From an uncultured Collinsella sp. (GTDB lineage Bacteria > Actinomycetota > Coriobacteriia > Coriobacteriales > Coriobacteriaceae): a DNA stretch of 12,591 nucleotides. The translations under genes were made by a program, and so were the position numbers. Location of the stretch: contig UQNC01000052.1 of the NCBI GenBank assembly GCA_900542175.1, positions 1 to 12,591 on the forward strand. The letters are read 5' to 3'. Shown here piece after piece: positions 1 to 7,312 of this stretch (positions within the stretch are counted from its first letter, which is position 1; each line of letters opens with the position of its first letter). The notes under the pieces are model-generated. The model saw nothing but the letters and a program-made list of their open reading frames with translations. It searched no databases and was not told the DNA's origin.

Positions 1-56
1 AGCGTCCTAGTGTTCGCTTCTAATAAAGAAGGCCAAGATTCGGGACGCAGTTCACC

Positions 57-124
57 TGCACCAAGGTGGTGCAAACATACCTGTCCCCGATGCACCAAGA
101 AGGTGCAAAGCAGTCCGTCCCCAA
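57..124. repeat. Two tandem 34-bp hairpin repeats (REP-like)
   Basis: Units 57-90 and 91-124 abut at exactly 34 bp and agree at 25 of 34 positions. Each starts with a perfect 6-bp stem, TGCACC then GGTGCA, around a 5-nt loop (stems 57-62/68-73 and 91-96/102-107), and ends in GTCCCC. They lie just downstream of the csoR stop codon. Neither hairpin is followed by a T run on either strand, so they do not look like intrinsic terminators. The form resembles short intergenic REP-type repeats, but no partner transposase is in the window. Confidence 0.6.
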
Positions 125-132
125 TGCCCCAA

Positions 133-405
133 TTACTTGGAGAGCTTGTCGACGACGCGTTCGATCTCGGCGAGCTTGGCGGCTTTGAGGTCTTCGTCGC
201 CCGATTCGATTGCCGAAGTCACGCAGCCCTCGATATGCGCCTTGAGCACATCGGCGTTGATGCGCGCGAGGAGCGCCTGTGTGGCCATGAGCTGCGTGGA
301 GATATCGACGCAGTAGCGGTCCTCCTCGACCATCCGCAGGATGCCGTCGATCTGACCGCGTGCCGTCTTGAGCATGCGGGTCACCGATTTATGGTCTGCC
401 ATCAT
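133..405 (-). CDS. csoR: CsoR-family copper-sensing transcriptional repressor
   Basis: A 90-residue all-helical protein of the CsoR/RcnR (DUF156) family, at the usual family length. The Cu(I) ligand set is visible: Cys32 (in RYC), His57 and Cys61 (the HxxxC pair), the C-H-C pattern of copper CsoR rather than the Ni/Co pattern of RcnR. Members bind operator DNA as the apo-form and release it on binding Cu(I). The start is set by a GAGGAC ribosome-binding site at 411-416; a second ATG follows immediately (Met1-Met2), so the true start could be one codon later. A longer reading frame extends upstream but overlaps copZ and has no family match. It is the last gene of the copA-copZ-csoR operon, 38 nt after copZ, and probably autoregulates through the operator upstream of copA. 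Metal specificity is inferred from the ligands and the neighbours. Confidence 0.93.
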   Translation of the reverse strand: MMADHKSVTRMLKTARGQIDGILRMVEEDRYCVDISTQLMATQALLARINADVLKAHIEGCVTSAIESGDEDLKAAKLAEIERVVDKLSK

Positions 406-443
406 GGCGGGTCCTCGTTTCTGGTCGGGGTGCGCGTGGGTCG

Positions 444-665
444 TTACGCGGCGGTTACGGACAGGGCGTGGAACTTCTCGCCGGCGCCCTCGACGGCGGC
501 GGCGAGCTGCTCGGCGGTCACGGTGTCGGCGCACTCCACCTGGACGGTCTGGGTCTCGTGATCGGCGTCGGCGTCGGTCACGCCGGCAACGTTGAGCAAC
601 GCCGTCTCGACGGTGGCGTCGCAGTGGCCGCACATGAGGCCGGAAGTCTTGATTGTGTATCGCAT
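444..665 (-). CDS. copZ: CopZ-like copper chaperone (heavy-metal-associated domain)
   Basis: A 73-residue single HMA-domain protein, the normal size for CopZ chaperones. The metal-binding loop MCGHC gives Cys12 and Cys15; the intervening His14 also occurs in other copper chaperones. Such proteins bind Cu(I) in the cytoplasm and pass it to the N-terminal HMA domain of the copper ATPase or to CsoR. The ATG is preceded by TAAGGAG with 7 nt spacing (Shine-Dalgarno complement at 673-676). It lies between copA and csoR on the same strand, which supports a copper role. A mercury-binding MerP-like protein has a similar fold, but no mer genes are nearby and the partner ATPase is a copper type. Confidence 0.92.
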   Translation of the reverse strand: MRYTIKTSGLMCGHCDATVETALLNVAGVTDADADHETQTVQVECADTVTAEQLAAAVEGAGEKFHALSVTAA

Positions 666-730
666 GGGTGTACTCCTTATCGATTGAGATTATCTGACAG
701 TTTAGTCGTGAACAGCGTCATCTTAAAGGT

Positions 731-824
731 GCGCTGAGGTGCCCGAGATTGCCCCGAAAGAGGAGCGAAGCGTACTTGGGTACGCGAGCGACGGTTTGAG
801 GGGCAAGGTCGGGTGCATCAGTGC
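731..824 (-). other. Long imperfect intercistronic hairpin between copA and copZ
   Basis: Nearly the whole copA-copZ gap folds on itself. Pairing from outside in: 731-734 with 821-824, 735-737 with 818-820, CCCGA 742-746 with TCGGG 809-813, TTGCCCC 749-755 with GGGGCAA 800-806, and a terminal stem GCGTAC 770-775 with GTACGC 780-785 around the loop TTGG. The copA stop codon (818-820) is inside the outer stem. No T run follows, so it is unlikely to be an intrinsic terminator. It could be an mRNA-stabilising or processing element, or a dispersed palindromic repeat. Confidence 0.55.
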
Positions 825-3157
825 GCCGTCTTGGGCTTAAAGGTTCGTAGGCGCAGAGCATTGCTTACGACGCACACGCTCGACAGGCTCATGGCCGCGG
901 CGCCAAACATCGGCGAGAGCTGCCAACCGGTGAGGGGGAAGAACACACCGGCCGCCAGCGGAATGCCGATGCCGTTGTAGAACAGCGCCCAGAACAGGTC
1001 CTGCTTGATGTTGCGGATCGTGGCGCGCGAAAGCTCGATGGCGCGCGCAACATCCATGAGGTCGCTGCGCATGAGCACCACATCTGCCCCTTCTTTGGCG
1101 ATGTCGGCGCCGGTGCCGATAGCGAGGCCAACGTCGGCGCGCGCCAGGGCGGGGGAGTCGTTGATGCCGTCGCCCACCATGGCGACCTTGCCGCCCGCAT
1201 CCTGCAGTTCGCGCACGTGGCGTTCTTTGTCGGCGGGGAGGACGTCGGCGATGACCTGTTCGCTGGTGAGTCCCACGCGGCGGGCGATTGCTTCGGCCGT
1301 CACGCGGTTGTCGCCGGTGAGCATGCGCACGTCGACGCCAAGCGAGCGGAGCGCGGAAATGGCCCCGGCGCTCGTCTCCTTGACCTCGTCAGCCACGGCA
1401 ATGGTGCCGGTAAGCTCGCCATTCTTGGCAAAGAACAGCGGCGTCTTGCCCTCGGCGGCAAATTGCTCGGCAAGACCCGCGGGCACGGTAACGCCCAGCT
1501 CGTCCATCAGGCGTACGTTGCCGGCTGCAATGGCGTTCTGCCCCTCGCGCGCCGTTACGCCACGACCGGGCACGGCGGCAAAGTCCTCGACCATGCGCGC
1601 GACAATTCCGCGTGCCTCGCACTCGGCCATAATCGCCTCGGCCAGCGGGTGCTCGCTCGAGCGCTCCAACGCGGCGGCCAGCTTGAGCAGCGACTTTTCG
1701 CTCATGGCGGGCGAGCCGTCAGCGCGCGTGGCTACTACGATATCGGTCACGGCAGGCTTGCCGCGGGTGACCGTGCCCGTCTTGTCGAGCACCACGGTGC
1801 CCACACTGCGCAGATTCTCCAGCGCCTCGGCACTCTTGAACAGAATGCCCATCTCGGCGCCCTTGCCGGTACCCACCATAATGGCGACGGGCGTGGCCAG
1901 ACCCAGTGCGCACGGGCAGCTGATCACCAGCACGGCCACGGCGGAGGTGAGCGCCTCGTTCATGCTGCCGGTCAGTGCCATCCACACTACAAAGGTCACG
2001 ACCGAGATTACAAACACCACGGGCACGAACACGCCGGCGACCTTGTCGGCCATGCGGGCGATGGGCGCCTTGGTGGCGTTGGCGTCCTCGACGAGCTGGA
2101 TAATCTTGGCGAGCGACGTGTCGGCGCCCACACGCGTGGCGCGGAAGGTAAACGAGCCCGTGCGGTTGACCGTGGCCGCGTTGACGGTGGCACCGGCGGT
2201 CTTTTCCACGGGGATGGACTCGCCGGTGAGCGCACTCTCGTCCACGGCCGAGCTGCCCTCGAGCACCACGCCATCGACGGGGATGGACTCTCCGGGGCGT
2301 ACGCGCAGGACCTGGCCGGGAAGGATGCTGTCGACGTCGACGGTGGTCTCGGTGCCGTCCTCTGCCACGACGGTCGCGCTCTTGGGCGCCAGGTCGATGA
2401 GCGCCTCGATGGCGCCGCCGGTCTTGGATTTGCTGCGTGTCTCGAGGTATTTGCCCACGGTGACGAGCGACAGGATCGTGCCCGCACTCTCAAAATACAG
2501 GTTGCCCATGCTCGTCATCATGGCCTCGTGGATTTGCCCGGCGGCCAGCTGGTCGGCCATGATAAACATGGCATAGAACGACCAGGCGACGGAAGCGGTG
2601 GCGCCCACGGCAATAAGGGCGTCCATGGTGGGCGCGCCGTGCGCGAGCGATTTAAACCCGTTGATAAAGTACGCGTCGTTGACATAGACGATGGGGATAA
2701 GCAGGACGAGCTCGGTGAGGGCGAGCGTCATGCTGTGGGTATGGTCGGTGAAAATGCCGGGCAGCGGCCAGCCAAGCATGTGCCCCATGCCTATGTAGAA
2801 CAGTGGGATGAGGAATACGATCGAGACGATGAGACGAGTGCGCATGGCAGAGGCGGCGGCCTCCAGTTTTTTGGTGGGCGACTCCATATGGGCGGCGCCG
2901 GACCCGGCTTGCGTACTGCCGCTTTGGGCGGCGTCGGTGCCCGCGCTGACGGGTGAGGCCGAGTAGCCAGCACGATCGACGGCGGTGCAGATGTCGTCGG
3001 GGGTGACCTGCGCGGGGTCATAGTCGACCATCATGGAGCCGGCGAGCAGATTGACCGCGACGCTCTCGACGCCATCGAGCTTGCTCACGGCACGATCCAC
3101 GTGCGCCTGGCAGGCGGCGCATGTCATGCCACCCACGTCGAACTTATCTTGAGCCAT
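818..3157 (-). CDS. copA: Cu(I)-exporting P1B-1-type ATPase CopA
   Basis: A 779-residue membrane pump that couples ATP hydrolysis to Cu(I) export. Order of parts: one N-terminal HMA domain (about 4-66) with MTCAAC (Cys13, Cys16); a linker rich in Ser, Gly and Ala (about 67-92); membrane segments from about 108; the actuator motif TGES at 311-314; the membrane ion site CPC at 414-416; the phosphorylated Asp458 in DKTGT; the SEHP motif with His503-Pro504; the hinge GDGINDSP at 662-669. The last two membrane helices carry Tyr727-Asn728 and a MSLSS motif near 756-760, the signature of Cu(I)/Ag(I) rather than Zn/Cd pumps. The start has AAAGGAG about 5 nt upstream. It is first in the operon with copZ and csoR, beneath a CsoR-type operator. 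No disruption is seen. Confidence 0.97.
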   Translation of the reverse strand: MAQDKFDVGGMTCAACQAHVDRAVSKLDGVESVAVNLLAGSMMVDYDPAQVTPDDICTAVDRAGYSASPVSAGTDAAQSGSTQAGSGAAHMESPTKKLEAAASAMRTRLIVSIVFLIPLFYIGMGHMLGWPLPGIFTDHTHSMTLALTELVLLIPIVYVNDAYFINGFKSLAHGAPTMDALIAVGATASVAWSFYAMFIMADQLAAGQIHEAMMTSMGNLYFESAGTILSLVTVGKYLETRSKSKTGGAIEALIDLAPKSATVVAEDGTETTVDVDSILPGQVLRVRPGESIPVDGVVLEGSSAVDESALTGESIPVEKTAGATVNAATVNRTGSFTFRATRVGADTSLAKIIQLVEDANATKAPIARMADKVAGVFVPVVFVISVVTFVVWMALTGSMNEALTSAVAVLVISCPCALGLATPVAIMVGTGKGAEMGILFKSAEALENLRSVGTVVLDKTGTVTRGKPAVTDIVVATRADGSPAMSEKSLLKLAAALERSSEHPLAEAIMAECEARGIVARMVEDFAAVPGRGVTAREGQNAIAAGNVRLMDELGVTVPAGLAEQFAAEGKTPLFFAKNGELTGTIAVADEVKETSAGAISALRSLGVDVRMLTGDNRVTAEAIARRVGLTSEQVIADVLPADKERHVRELQDAGGKVAMVGDGINDSPALARADVGLAIGTGADIAKEGADVVLMRSDLMDVARAIELSRATIRNIKQDLFWALFYNGIGIPLAAGVFFPLTGWQLSPMFGAAAMSLSSVCVVSNALRLRTFKPKTAH

Positions 3158-3204
3158 GGCTTCTCCTTTCTGTGGTTCGCTGTTGGAATTGTTAACCTGC
3201 TGAT

Positions 3205-3235
3205 ACTATACACCCATACCCCCTGGGGGTGTCCA
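3205..3235 (-). promoter_or_regulatory. copA operon promoter with CsoR operator
   Basis: The near-palindrome ATACCCCCTGGGGGTGT (3216-3232) matches the G-tract type of CsoR operator: an A-T-rich edge, a C run and a G run meeting at the centre. On the minus strand a good -10 box, TATAGT, lies at 3205-3210, and TGGACA (5 of 6 to TTGACA) at 3230-3235, with a long 19-bp spacer. The operator covers most of the spacer and overlaps the -35 box, so bound apo-CsoR would block RNA polymerase. The copA start is 47 bp from the -10 box. Promoter boxes are read by eye; the operator match is the stronger part. Confidence 0.78.
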
Positions 3236-3308
3236 GTAATGGTTGGAATGTATGACTTTTCATTACAGATGAGGGCGGCTGCTCAATCGTTGGCAGTCCC
3301 TGCCAAAC

Positions 3309-3365
3309 ATCTCAATCTGTAACATCTGGTCCAGTTTTTGAGCCGTAACTGTTACAGATCGAGAC
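3309..3365. repeat. 57-bp palindromic element, copy 1
   Basis: Left arm 3309-3324 and right arm TGTTACAGATCGAGAC (3350-3365) are inverted copies of each other with two mismatches. They flank a 25-bp centre containing GTTTTTG. Upstream of copA and downstream of the surface-protein gene. One of six copies of equal length in this window. Confidence 0.85.
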
Positions 3366-3388
3366 ATTACATCGAGCCACAACTTAAC

Positions 3389-3445
3389 GTCTCAATCTGT
3401 AACGCCTGGGGACCGTTTTGCCTGCTAGATGTTACAGATCGAGAC
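3389..3445. repeat. 57-bp palindromic element, copy 2
   Basis: Arms 3389-3404 and 3430-3445 (right arm TGTTACAGATCGAGAC) flank a 25-bp centre with CGTTTTG. It starts 80 bp after the start of copy 1, leaving a 23-bp unrelated gap. Confidence 0.85.
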
Positions 3446-3478
3446 AATCTCGGAGCAGATGCCCCGGCCATACAACGT

Positions 3479-3515
3479 AAAACGCCGGGGCGCCCGTGTG
3501 GTAGACGTCCCGGCG
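3479..3515 (-). terminator. Candidate intrinsic terminator of the LPxTG protein gene
   Basis: On the minus strand the RNA would form CGCCGGG (complement of 3509-3515) pairing with CCCGGCG (complement of 3483-3489), followed directly by TTTT (complement of 3479-3482). It lies about 60 nt past the stop codon. The U tract is short and the loop long (19 nt), so strength is uncertain. The same sequence can pair differently: GCCCCGGC 3461-3468 with GCCGGGGC 3484-3491 is a perfect 8-bp alternative. Confidence 0.55.
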
Positions 3516-3574
3516 CATGTCAGGCGGGGTTTGCGAAGCGGTGGGAGGGAGGAGAAGCCGCCCTCCCGAAATCC

Positions 3575-6500
3575 TTACTCCTGACGACGTTTCTTGTCGG
3601 TTAGGAAGACGCCGGCGGCTACAAGCACGACGCCTCCGATGACAAACGTCTCACCGGCGAGCGCGGCACTGTCGCCTGTGGTGGGAAGTGCCGAGTTGGC
3701 GGCCGTCTTGGCGTTGCCGGCAGACGGCTTTCCAGCAACCGGCTTAGCGGCAGCCTGCGTGATCTTGGCCTGCTCGGCCTTCGCCGCCTCTTGCTCCTGG
3801 TGGGCGATCTCGTCCTTCAGGGCTTGCTCGGCGGCTACGCGTTTTGCCTTCGCCTCGTTGTAGCTGTTGAGAGCCGCGGTGTAGGCGGGCGTCGCAGCAT
3901 CAAGGTCTGCCTGAGCGGTATCAAGTGCGACCTTTGCGTTATGTTCTGCCTGCTTGGCGGCGACGCACTTGGCAAAGAGGGCATTGAGCGTATCGTTCGC
4001 GTTTGCGTCAGAGCCAGTAGCAATACCGTTTTCGACGTTGATGGACTTGAGCTTTCCAAGGGCGGAGGCAGCAACGTCTGATGCGGCCTGAGAATTCTCG
4101 ACCGCCTGTTCGGCGTTCGCGATGGCATCATTTGCCGCACCAAGGGCGACTCCGGCCTCAGTCACTGCTGCGTCGGCGTCCTTCTTGGCCGCCTTGGCCG
4201 CGGTAAGATTGTTGGCCGCGTTGCTCAGGGCGTCGGCATGGGCCTTCTTTGAAGCAAAGTCGTTTTTCGCCGTGGTCAGATCGCTCGCAGCGTGCTCCGC
4301 GGTCGCCGCCTTGGCCTCGGCGTTGTCCTTCGCGGTGTCGAGGGCCTGCTTCTTGGCAACCGCGTCGCGCTCCGCCTTTTCGAGAGCACTCTGGGCAGAC
4401 GTCTGGGCTGCCGTGGCTTCATCAAGCGTTTGATGGGCCTTGTCAGCCTTTTCCTGAGCCGCAGCAACATCGGCAGAATACTTGGCAAGTTCCTTCTTTG
4501 CATCTTGCAGAGCCTGCTGCTTTACGAGAGTCTCTGCCTTGGCGTCATCAACCTTCTTCTGACTCTGAGCGGCTTGCTCTTGCGATGCCTTAAGCTCGGC
4601 GCGCTTCTGGTTGACGACCTGCTCTGCGGTCGCCACGTTACTTTGGGCGGCTTTGACCTGGTCTTCGGCTTCGGTAACTTTTCCGTTTGCCTTGGCGAGA
4701 TTCTGCTCTGCTAGGGCAACAGCGGCGGCGGCACTTGCTACGCTGTCGTTCTTGGCGGCAAGGTTGCTGTTCGCGGTATCAACGCCTTCCTGCTTTTGAG
4801 CGACGAGGGTCTCAGCTACCTTTACGGCATTGGCTTTCGATGCCGCTGTGCTGCGCTTTTGTTCAAGGTCCGTCTTTGCGGCGGCGAGCTTTTCGCTGGC
4901 TTTGGAGAGGCTCAGCTGATACTGATCAAAGAGATTCTCGAGTTCATCGATCGAGTATTCTTTCTCGTACGAACCGTAATTGTTGTCGATCTCCAAGACG
5001 AACACATACGGCCAAAGGGTTCCGCGCGAGTTGATGCCGTATCCCATGGTTTTGGCGTTAGGTTGTACGATATTCAAATAATGGCCGACGGTGCCAAAAC
5101 CCACGCCTTGGGCTCCGAATTCGGTACCGTGACTCCAGAAAGTCTTCCAAGCATCTTTGGGGGCAACGTTGCCAAGGCCGGCTTTCGCTGCAGCATCGTC
5201 AAATATTATCTTTTCGCCATCAACCCATTGGTGCGCGATGTTTTCTTTAGTGCTGAAGTTCCAAGCGGCATTTTCAAATCCGGCATAGTCTGAGTGCCCC
5301 TTCGTTGCGTCGGAGTAATTGGAATCAGACTGAGCGATTGCCATTTGCTCTGCCGTCACCTTAAGCTCGCTAAGGCCGACGCTTTTGCGATATTCATTAA
5401 TTTCGCGCAGCTTGCCAAACGAAAGCTTGGCGTTGTCGAGTGACGTGCCGTCTTTTTTATCGCCAATGGTCGTTGGGTTTTTATCGCTCTGCCTATAGAT
5501 GATGTTTGCAGCGTCATTGGCACCGATGAACTGGTAGAAGCCGATGACGCTCTGCGCCTCCGCCGTCGTTGCCTTATCGGTTGCTGCCTTGCACGTATCG
5601 TATGCTTTCTGTGCATCGACAACGGCTTGATCGGCGGCCGCCTGGTTTGCCTTGGCAGTTTCGAGCGCCTTGTCTGCCTGCTCCTTCTCGGCTTTTGCCT
5701 GGTCGACTTGTTTCTGAGCGGCCTTTGCCTTCTCCAGTTCGGTAGCATGTGCCTGCTTTGCCGAGGTCAACTCCGATTGCGCCGCATCGGCTTTCGTCTG
5801 GGCTGCCGTTACATCATTTTCGGCTGCTGCGACTGTCTGCTTCTTGGCTTCGAGCTCGCTTTCGGCACCGGTGAGGGCGTCCTGCTTGGATGCAACGTCG
5901 CTATTTGCCTTAGAAAGGCCTGCTTCGGCAGCCGCCTGCTGCTGCTTCGCCTGGTCGAGTGCGCTTTGGGCAGCATCGACCTTTGCTTGGGCGGCGTCAT
6001 ACTCCGGGCCCTCGGCGCCTGCCTTTGCGGCCGCCAAATCGGCTTGTGCGCTGTCATACGCTGTCTGTGCTGCGACTACCTTACCATCCGCGGCGGTCTT
6101 TTCCTGCTGAGCGGAAGCCAGCGTACCTGCCGCTTCGTCGTAAGCGCTCTGCGCGGCGCTCTGAGCCTGCTGAGCGTCGGCGAGCGCGGAATCGGCAGTG
6201 GCCTTCGCAGCCTTTGCTTGGTCCAGAGCGGCCTGCGCATCTGCGGCAGCCTGCTCGGCGACCTTGATTTCCTCCGGCGTTGCGTTGACGGCTGCCTTCT
6301 GGGCTGCCTCGAGCTTTGCCTGCGCATCAGCTGCCGCCTGCTTCGCGGCATCAAGGGCCTTCGACTTGTCCTCGGCATCGGTCTTGGCTGCATCGAGCTT
6401 TCCTTGGGCATCCTTCAGCGTGGCACTGGCGCTGTCGGCCGCCTTGACGCTTTCATCGAGCTGGCGAGCATATTCGGCACGCGCGGCGGCCTCTGCCTGC

Positions 6501-6910
6501 GAATTATCGGAGGCGGAGGCGTCATAGGTGCTTTGTGTGTTGTCGCGGGCCGCCTGCTTTTCGGTATAGGGGGCAGCTGCCGTGTCGTAGTCGGATTTGG
6601 CGTCTGCCTCGGCAGCCTTTGCGGCGTCGATTGCAGCCTGCAAGTCGGCAATCTTCTGGGCGTTTGTCTTTACTGCGGAACCTGCCGCCTCGCCGGCGTG
6701 GACAGCAAGCGGGGACATGATCGCGTCCTGTGCCGTGATATCACTCGCATCGTTGGCAAATGCCGAGAACGGCGCGAGCAGCGACGAGCCAGTCATAGCG
6801 ATGGTGGTTGCCGCGGTGACGGCGAGTCGTGTTGCCTTGTAGCCCGAGAATGTGGGGCGAGGCTCGTTGCCGCCTGAGACTTCCAAGTGTTTAGGTGCGT
6901 ACTTTGCCAT
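3575..6910 (-). CDS. LPxTG cell-wall-anchored coiled-coil protein with central CAP/SCP-like domain
   Basis: A 1111-residue secreted surface protein. Parts in order: signal peptide ending near Ala52 (AFA, then ND); Ala/Gln/Lys-rich coiled coil about 82-440; CAP-like domain about 500-645; second coiled coil about 655-1045; short Pro/Lys/Ala linker; sortase signal LPTTG at 1075-1079, hydrophobic helix, and a KKRR tail. CAP features are His539 in GHSDY, Glu556 in ENIA, Glu597, and His610 in GHYLNIV, the usual His/Glu cavity set. Only two cysteines occur, at 440 and 982. The layout recalls SEC10/PgrA-type surface-exclusion proteins and streptococcal adhesins, but a specific role (adhesion, exclusion of conjugation, sterol or peptide binding) is not shown. 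The ATG is chosen because GGGAG lies 5 nt upstream; an in-frame TTG four codons earlier overlaps that site. The CAP region looks less GC-rich by eye than the flanking genes. Arrays of 57-bp elements lie on both sides. Confidence 0.88.
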   Translation of the reverse strand: MAKYAPKHLEVSGGNEPRPTFSGYKATRLAVTAATTIAMTGSSLLAPFSAFANDASDITAQDAIMSPLAVHAGEAAGSAVKTNAQKIADLQAAIDAAKAAEADAKSDYDTAAAPYTEKQAARDNTQSTYDASASDNSQAEAAARAEYARQLDESVKAADSASATLKDAQGKLDAAKTDAEDKSKALDAAKQAAADAQAKLEAAQKAAVNATPEEIKVAEQAAADAQAALDQAKAAKATADSALADAQQAQSAAQSAYDEAAGTLASAQQEKTAADGKVVAAQTAYDSAQADLAAAKAGAEGPEYDAAQAKVDAAQSALDQAKQQQAAAEAGLSKANSDVASKQDALTGAESELEAKKQTVAAAENDVTAAQTKADAAQSELTSAKQAHATELEKAKAAQKQVDQAKAEKEQADKALETAKANQAAADQAVVDAQKAYDTCKAATDKATTAEAQSVIGFYQFIGANDAANIIYRQSDKNPTTIGDKKDGTSLDNAKLSFGKLREINEYRKSVGLSELKVTAEQMAIAQSDSNYSDATKGHSDYAGFENAAWNFSTKENIAHQWVDGEKIIFDDAAAKAGLGNVAPKDAWKTFWSHGTEFGAQGVGFGTVGHYLNIVQPNAKTMGYGINSRGTLWPYVFVLEIDNNYGSYEKEYSIDELENLFDQYQLSLSKASEKLAAAKTDLEQKRSTAASKANAVKVAETLVAQKQEGVDTANSNLAAKNDSVASAAAAVALAEQNLAKANGKVTEAEDQVKAAQSNVATAEQVVNQKRAELKASQEQAAQSQKKVDDAKAETLVKQQALQDAKKELAKYSADVAAAQEKADKAHQTLDEATAAQTSAQSALEKAERDAVAKKQALDTAKDNAEAKAATAEHAASDLTTAKNDFASKKAHADALSNAANNLTAAKAAKKDADAAVTEAGVALGAANDAIANAEQAVENSQAASDVAASALGKLKSINVENGIATGSDANANDTLNALFAKCVAAKQAEHNAKVALDTAQADLDAATPAYTAALNSYNEAKAKRVAAEQALKDEIAHQEQEAAKAEQAKITQAAAKPVAGKPSAGNAKTAANSALPTTGDSAALAGETFVIGGVVLVAAGVFLTDKKRRQE

Positions 6911-6976
6911 TTCTTCTCCCAATCGTTGAAGGGGTACCTATGACAATTCGTACGTTACGACCGCCGAAAGGGCTTC

Positions 6977-6988
6977 TGTTGCGCAACA
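6977..6988. promoter_or_regulatory. Perfect 12-bp palindrome upstream of the LPxTG gene (possible operator)
   Basis: TGTTGCGCAACA is fully self-complementary and lies 67 bp upstream of the surface-protein start codon. A dimeric regulator could bind here. I see no convincing -35/-10 pair around it, so the call rests on symmetry and position alone. The rest of 6911-7051 shows no gene. Confidence 0.3.
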
Positions 6989-7051
6989 TTGGCAAGGAAA
7001 TATCGACACACTTGAATCACATTTATGAGGCGAAGTTCTCGGCAAGCTAAT

Positions 7052-7108
7052 GTCTCGTTCTGTAACATCTAGCAGCAAATATGACCTCTAACTGTTACAG
7101 ATCGAGAC
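7052..7108. repeat. 57-bp palindromic element, copy 3
   Basis: Left arm GTCTCGTTCTGTAACA (7052-7067) and right arm TGTTACAGATCGAGAC (7093-7108), one mismatch between arms, with a 25-bp centre. First of three tandem copies upstream of the surface-protein gene. Confidence 0.87.
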
Positions 7109-7132
7109 GGACCGCCCGCGGCCAACTCAAAT

Positions 7133-7189
7133 GTCTCGATCTGTAACATCAAGAGAGGTTTTTGACCCCTTACTGTTACAGATTGAGAT
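7133..7189. repeat. 57-bp palindromic element, copy 4
   Basis: Left arm GTCTCGATCTGTAACA (7133-7148) and right arm TGTTACAGATTGAGAT (7174-7189), with a centre containing GTTTTTG. It starts exactly 81 bp after copy 3, with a 24-bp gap. Confidence 0.87.
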
Positions 7190-7213
7190 GTTGTCTCGCG
7201 GGGTTGGGGTTTT

Positions 7214-7270
7214 GTCTCGTTCTGTAACATCTAGACCTGTATCTGCCGAGTTGGTGTTACAGATCGAGAC
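7214..7270. repeat. 57-bp palindromic element, copy 5
   Basis: Left arm GTCTCGTTCTGTAACA (7214-7229) and right arm TGTTACAGATCGAGAC (7255-7270), with a 25-bp centre. It starts exactly 81 bp after copy 4. It lies 43 bp past the kinase stop codon, where I see no ordinary terminator. Confidence 0.87.
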
Positions 7271-7312
7271 AATTGCCGGGGAGGGGTCCCGTCACGGCAA
7301 GACGCCCGCTCC

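Noticed and set aside
406..633. Upstream extension of csoR to 166 residues
   Set aside because: It would overlap most of copZ, is Arg-rich junk in sequence, and the family length and ribosome-binding site support the 90-residue form.
1005..2956. Long open frames on the plus strand opposite copA (523 and 579 residues)
   Set aside because: They are antisense to a complete, motif-rich copA in GC-rich DNA. Their products are low-complexity with no family pattern.
3309..3445. 57-bp elements as intrinsic terminators
   Set aside because: Arms could form a hairpin, but the 25-nt loop is long and no T run follows on either strand. A separate terminator-like hairpin exists at 3479-3515.
3541..3567. 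GGGAGGG/CCCTCCC hairpin just after the LPxTG stop as terminator
   Set aside because: A 7-bp stem but no T run on either strand; the hairpin at 3479-3515 with TTTT fits better.
3338..3604. 88-residue plus-strand frame between copA and the LPxTG gene
   Set aside because: It consists of two repeat elements and a terminator read as codons.
5627..6877. 416-residue plus-strand frame opposite the LPxTG gene
   Set aside because: Leu/Cys/Gly-rich artefact of the complement of Ala/Gln-rich coiled-coil codons.
7052..7270. CRISPR array
   Set aside because: Repeats alternate in orientation instead of being direct, are only 16 bp, and the 25-bp centres share fixed positions across copies, so they are diverged copies of one element and not independent spacers. 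No cas genes are present.
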